NCBI GenBank assembly: GCA_945836355.1
Contig: CAMALD010000066.1
Span: 1-7,078 of the forward strand
Direction: 5' to 3'
Length of the DNA: 7,078 nt
Source of the DNA: an uncultured Lachnospiraceae bacterium
Lineage (GTDB): Bacteria; Bacillota; Clostridia; Lachnospirales; Lachnospiraceae
The position numbers and the translations under genes were made by a program. Below are positions 5,149 through 7,078 of the stretch, piece by piece (position 1 is the stretch's first letter; each line of letters begins with the position of its first letter). The notes beneath the pieces were generated by a model that saw only the letters and a list, made by a program, of their open reading frames with translations, did no database searches and was not told the origin of the DNA.

Positions 5149-5973
5149 ATGGGATGCCAACTGCCAATCGGCGTGTTTGATTCCGGCGTCGGCGGTCTGA
5201 CGGTGGCAAAGGAAATCATGAGTCAGCTGCCCGGGGAGCGAATATTGTATTACGGGGATACCGCGCGGGTGCCGTATGGAAGCAAGTCGAAGGAGACCGT
5301 GACGGAATATTCCCGGCAAATCATCCGTTTTTTGATGTCGCAGGGTGTGAAGGTGATTGTGGTGGCGTGCAACACGGCTTCTGCACTTGCGGTGGATACC
5401 CTGCGCAGCGAGTTTGATGTGCCGATTCTGGATGTGGTGGAGCCGGGAGCGCGCGCCGCAGCGGCGGCGACCAAGAACGGACGCATCGGCATTCTCGGCA
5501 CGGAGGGGACGATTCGCAGCGGTATGTACAATAAATGCCTGTACGATATCAATCCGGACCTCGGAGTCTACAGCCGTGCGTGCCCACTGTTTGTTCCGCT
5601 GGTAGAAGAGGGCTGGATATACGATAATATCACCCGGGAAGTGATAAAACGGTATTTAAGCGATTTGCAGGGCAAAGAGATTGATTCTCTGGTGCTCGGA
5701 TGTACGCATTATCCGTTGCTGCGCAATCTGATTGATGATGTCGCTAAGGAAGTCATCGGAAGCAATGTGACGCTGGTCAATCCTGCGGTGGAGACGGCGA
5801 AGGAGCTGAAAACGCTGCTTGCGGAAAGGGATATGCTCAGCGACCATACCCATGTGCCGGAGCATACATTTTATGTCAGCGACGGCGCGGAGAAGTTCCG
5901 TTCCTTCGCAAACTCCATTTTGAGCTGCACGGTGATTGAGACCAAGGATGTGGCAGTGAAAACCTTTGAATAG
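5149..5973 (+). CDS. murI: Glutamate racemase
   Basis: 274 residues, the typical MurI length. It is a cofactor-independent racemase converting L- to D-glutamate for addition to UDP-MurNAc-L-Ala by MurD. Both halves of the active site are complete: IGVFDSGVGGLT (7-18) with Asp11 and Ser12; GDTARVPYG (36-44); the first catalytic cysteine Cys74 in VVACNTASA; and the second, Cys185, in LGCTHYPLL with His187. The start at 5149 is set by AGGGGTGA (5135-5142), a long match to the 16S rRNA tail, 6 nt upstream. It lies 25 bp after ddl and 20 bp before the DUF1934 gene with no terminator in either gap, so these are probably one transcript. Pairing with ddl makes a D-amino-acid supply module for peptidoglycan. 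Confidence 0.97.
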   Translation: MGCQLPIGVFDSGVGGLTVAKEIMSQLPGERILYYGDTARVPYGSKSKETVTEYSRQIIRFLMSQGVKVIVVACNTASALAVDTLRSEFDVPILDVVEPGARAAAAATKNGRIGILGTEGTIRSGMYNKCLYDINPDLGVYSRACPLFVPLVEEGWIYDNITREVIKRYLSDLQGKEIDSLVLGCTHYPLLRNLIDDVAKEVIGSNVTLVNPAVETAKELKTLLAERDMLSDHTHVPEHTFYVSDGAEKFRSFANSILSCTVIETKDVAVKTFE

Positions 5974-5993
5974 AAATAGAGAGGATTTGTAAC

Positions 5994-6416
5994 ATGACAA
6001 AAGATGTGCTTATCACCATATCCGGGCTGCAATTTGAGGTGGATTCGGAAAATGTGCTTGAGATTGTCAGCCGGGGGGAATATTATTTCCGCAACGGAAA
6101 GCATTTTTTGATATATGAGGAAATTTCGGAGGAAGAACAGCAGGTGTCCAAATGTGTGCTGAAGGTTTCGGAGAATGTGGTGGAATTGACAAAGAAGGGC
6201 AGCACAAACGTACACTTACTGTTTGAGAAGAATAAGTCGAACATGACATATTACAATACTCCTTTCGGCGAATTGATTCTTGGCGTTGCAACACGAGATA
6301 TTGACTTATTCGTTTCGGAGGATTCGCTTGACCTGAGATTGAACTATACTCTGGATATGAATTATCAGCATGTATCGGAGTGTGAGCTGACGGTGAAAAC
6401 AGAAAATATTGTGTAG
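5994..6416 (+). CDS. DUF1934 family protein (YwiB-like beta-barrel)
   Basis: 140 residues, cytoplasmic: no signal peptide or membrane segment. I assign it to DUF1934, the family of Bacillus subtilis YwiB, from the overall length and pattern and from the block MTYYNTPFGELILGV at about 85-99 followed by a TRDIDLF segment. Alternating hydrophobic and polar stretches (VLITISGLQF, NVLEIVSRGEYYF, LNYTLDMNY, SECELTVKT) fit the calycin-like beta-barrel known for the family. No molecular function is established. The RBS AGAGAGGA (5978-5985) is 8 nt before the ATG. The gene lies 20 bp after murI and ends 31 bp before a strong terminator, so it is the last gene of the ddl operon. In Bacillus the homologue lies beside argS rather than murI, so the neighbourhood suggests, without proving, a housekeeping or envelope-related role. 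Confidence 0.85.
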   Translation: MTKDVLITISGLQFEVDSENVLEIVSRGEYYFRNGKHFLIYEEISEEEQQVSKCVLKVSENVVELTKKGSTNVHLLFEKNKSNMTYYNTPFGELILGVATRDIDLFVSEDSLDLRLNYTLDMNYQHVSECELTVKTENIV

Positions 6417-6447
6417 AGCTTGTGCTTTCATCGGGAATTAAAAATAG

Positions 6448-6494
6448 AAAACAGACCTCTGCGAGCTTAAGCTGCTTTAGGGAGGTCTGTTTTT
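6448..6494. terminator. Bidirectional intrinsic terminator
   Basis: AAAACAGACCTC (6448-6459) and GAGGTCTGTTTT (6482-6493) form a perfect 12-bp stem. A T-run ends it on the plus strand (6490-6494), and an A-rich stretch (6438-6451) gives a T-run on the minus strand. It sits between the DUF1934 gene and the convergent membrane-protein gene and should end both. The 22-nt loop contains the perfect palindrome AGCTTAAGCT (6464-6473), which could form an inner hairpin. Confidence 0.92.
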
Positions 6495-6515
6495 GTGTCC
6501 TTTGGTATTATGAAG

Positions 6516-7013
6516 TTATGCCTTTGCTTTTTTCTGCTTGGTATCCGAGGTATTGTCATCAACCTTCTTTTGCAGCTTTGCGCGTGTACGCTTAAGCCAG
6601 CTCTGCTTTACAGGCTTCTGGTCGAGGCCGCCGCGCAGGCCTTTGACATCGATGATGTAGATGCCGTTCATAATGGCTTTGACCTCTTTCTTAATCGGAA
6701 TGAGGTCAAAAATCTTTTCGTCACACATCAGGTTGGTGACCTTTGGACCGATTTTGGCCTTTACCACCGGAACCTTGGCACCCCGCAGGGCTTTTGGTGT
6801 CTGATCGAGGACAATTTGAGGAAAACCGGCTTCCTTGAGCTTCAATCGTTTCTTGTCAATGACAAGAATGGAGTATGTCTGTGCGTTGGCACGAATCTGT
6901 TCCTGGGAAGCCTGGGATTTCTTTTGCAGTTTATTTGCGTAAATCGCAAGAGCGATAAATGCTACGATCAAAACGGCAAGAACAATAAGAAAAATCTTTG
7001 CCCATAATGGCAT
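6516..7013 (-). CDS. Uncharacterised single-pass membrane protein
   Basis: 165 residues; I do not recognise a named domain. Residues 5-26 (KIFLIVLAVLIVAFIALAIY region) form one N-terminal membrane helix, probably with the rest inside the cell because a basic KLQKK stretch follows directly. A short polar linker (28-45) leads to a compact, probably folded region (46-125): TYSILVIDKKRLKLKEAGFP, QTPKALRG, PVVKAKIGPKVTNLMCD, then FDLIPIKKEVKAIMNGIYIIDVKG. It has a single cysteine, Cys97. The C-terminal 40 residues are lysine-rich and look disordered. The start is well supported by AAGGAGG (7022-7028, minus strand) 8 nt upstream and by a promoter behind it. My impression is that similar proteins occur across Lachnospiraceae as hypotheticals, but I cannot verify that. 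It shares a bidirectional terminator with the DUF1934 gene; nothing else links the two. Confidence 0.85.
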   Translation of the reverse strand: MPLWAKIFLIVLAVLIVAFIALAIYANKLQKKSQASQEQIRANAQTYSILVIDKKRLKLKEAGFPQIVLDQTPKALRGAKVPVVKAKIGPKVTNLMCDEKIFDLIPIKKEVKAIMNGIYIIDVKGLRGGLDQKPVKQSWLKRTRAKLQKKVDDNTSDTKQKKAKA

Positions 7014-7047
7014 AATAATCCCCTCCTTGATTTTATTACTATCAAGA

Positions 7048-7075
7048 ATTGTACCATATATTTAGAAAAAAGCAA
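7048..7075 (-). promoter_or_regulatory. Probable sigma-A promoter for the membrane-protein gene
   Basis: On the minus strand, TTGCTT (7075-7070) and TACAAT (7053-7048) are separated by 16 bp, with TGG directly before the -10 as an extended -10 element. Transcription would start near 7041, about 28 nt before the ATG, leaving room for little more than the RBS. Confidence 0.65.
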
Positions 7076-7078
7076 CAG

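Noticed and set aside
6495..7007. 170-codon plus-strand frame opposite the membrane-protein gene
   Set aside because: It starts at the edge of the terminator with no RBS. The minus-strand frame has a strong RBS, promoter and membrane helix.

Overview
The window looks like a chromosomal core region of a spore-forming Firmicute of class Clostridia, most likely Lachnospiraceae (Roseburia/Agathobacter/Eubacterium rectale-like). This placement is an inference. It rests on a spoIIR sporulation gene, strong AAGGAGG-type ribosome binding sites, a Bacillus/Clostridium-type class II aldolase and a DUF1934 protein. No mobile element, CRISPR array, tRNA or rRNA was seen.

Layout. (1) Positions 1-1824, plus strand: a perfect-consensus sigma-A promoter (TTGACA, 17 bp, TATAAT) drives exodeoxyribonuclease III, followed 19 bp later by a PfkB-family 1-phosphofructokinase. 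(2) 1825-2909, plus strand: a 221-bp gap with a probable promoter, then class II fructose-bisphosphate aldolase with a very strong RBS. (3) 2910-3860: a junction where fba meets spoIIR (minus strand) head-on. It carries four successive hairpins, at least two of them terminator-like in the plus direction, and one of those lies inside the spoIIR coding sequence. (4) 3861-4043: a divergent intergenic region with a promoter for ddl and a small palindrome. (5) 4044-6416, plus strand: ddl, murI and a DUF1934 gene, tightly spaced and probably one operon. (6) 6417-7078: a bidirectional terminator, then a minus-strand gene for an unrecognised 165-residue single-pass membrane protein with its own promoter at the window edge.

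Functionally there are two themes. FruK makes fructose-1,6-bisphosphate from fructose-1-phosphate and Fba splits it into triose phosphates. MurI (D-Glu) and Ddl (D-Ala-D-Ala) both supply D-amino-acid building blocks for the peptidoglycan stem peptide, and SpoIIR, transcribed divergently from ddl, is the forespore signal that triggers sigma-E activation in the mother cell.

I see no clearly new multi-gene system. The points most worth a second look are the hairpin-rich fba/spoIIR junction (possible small RNA and a terminator embedded in a coding sequence), a lipobox-like motif in SpoIIR, and the uncharacterised membrane protein at the right end.
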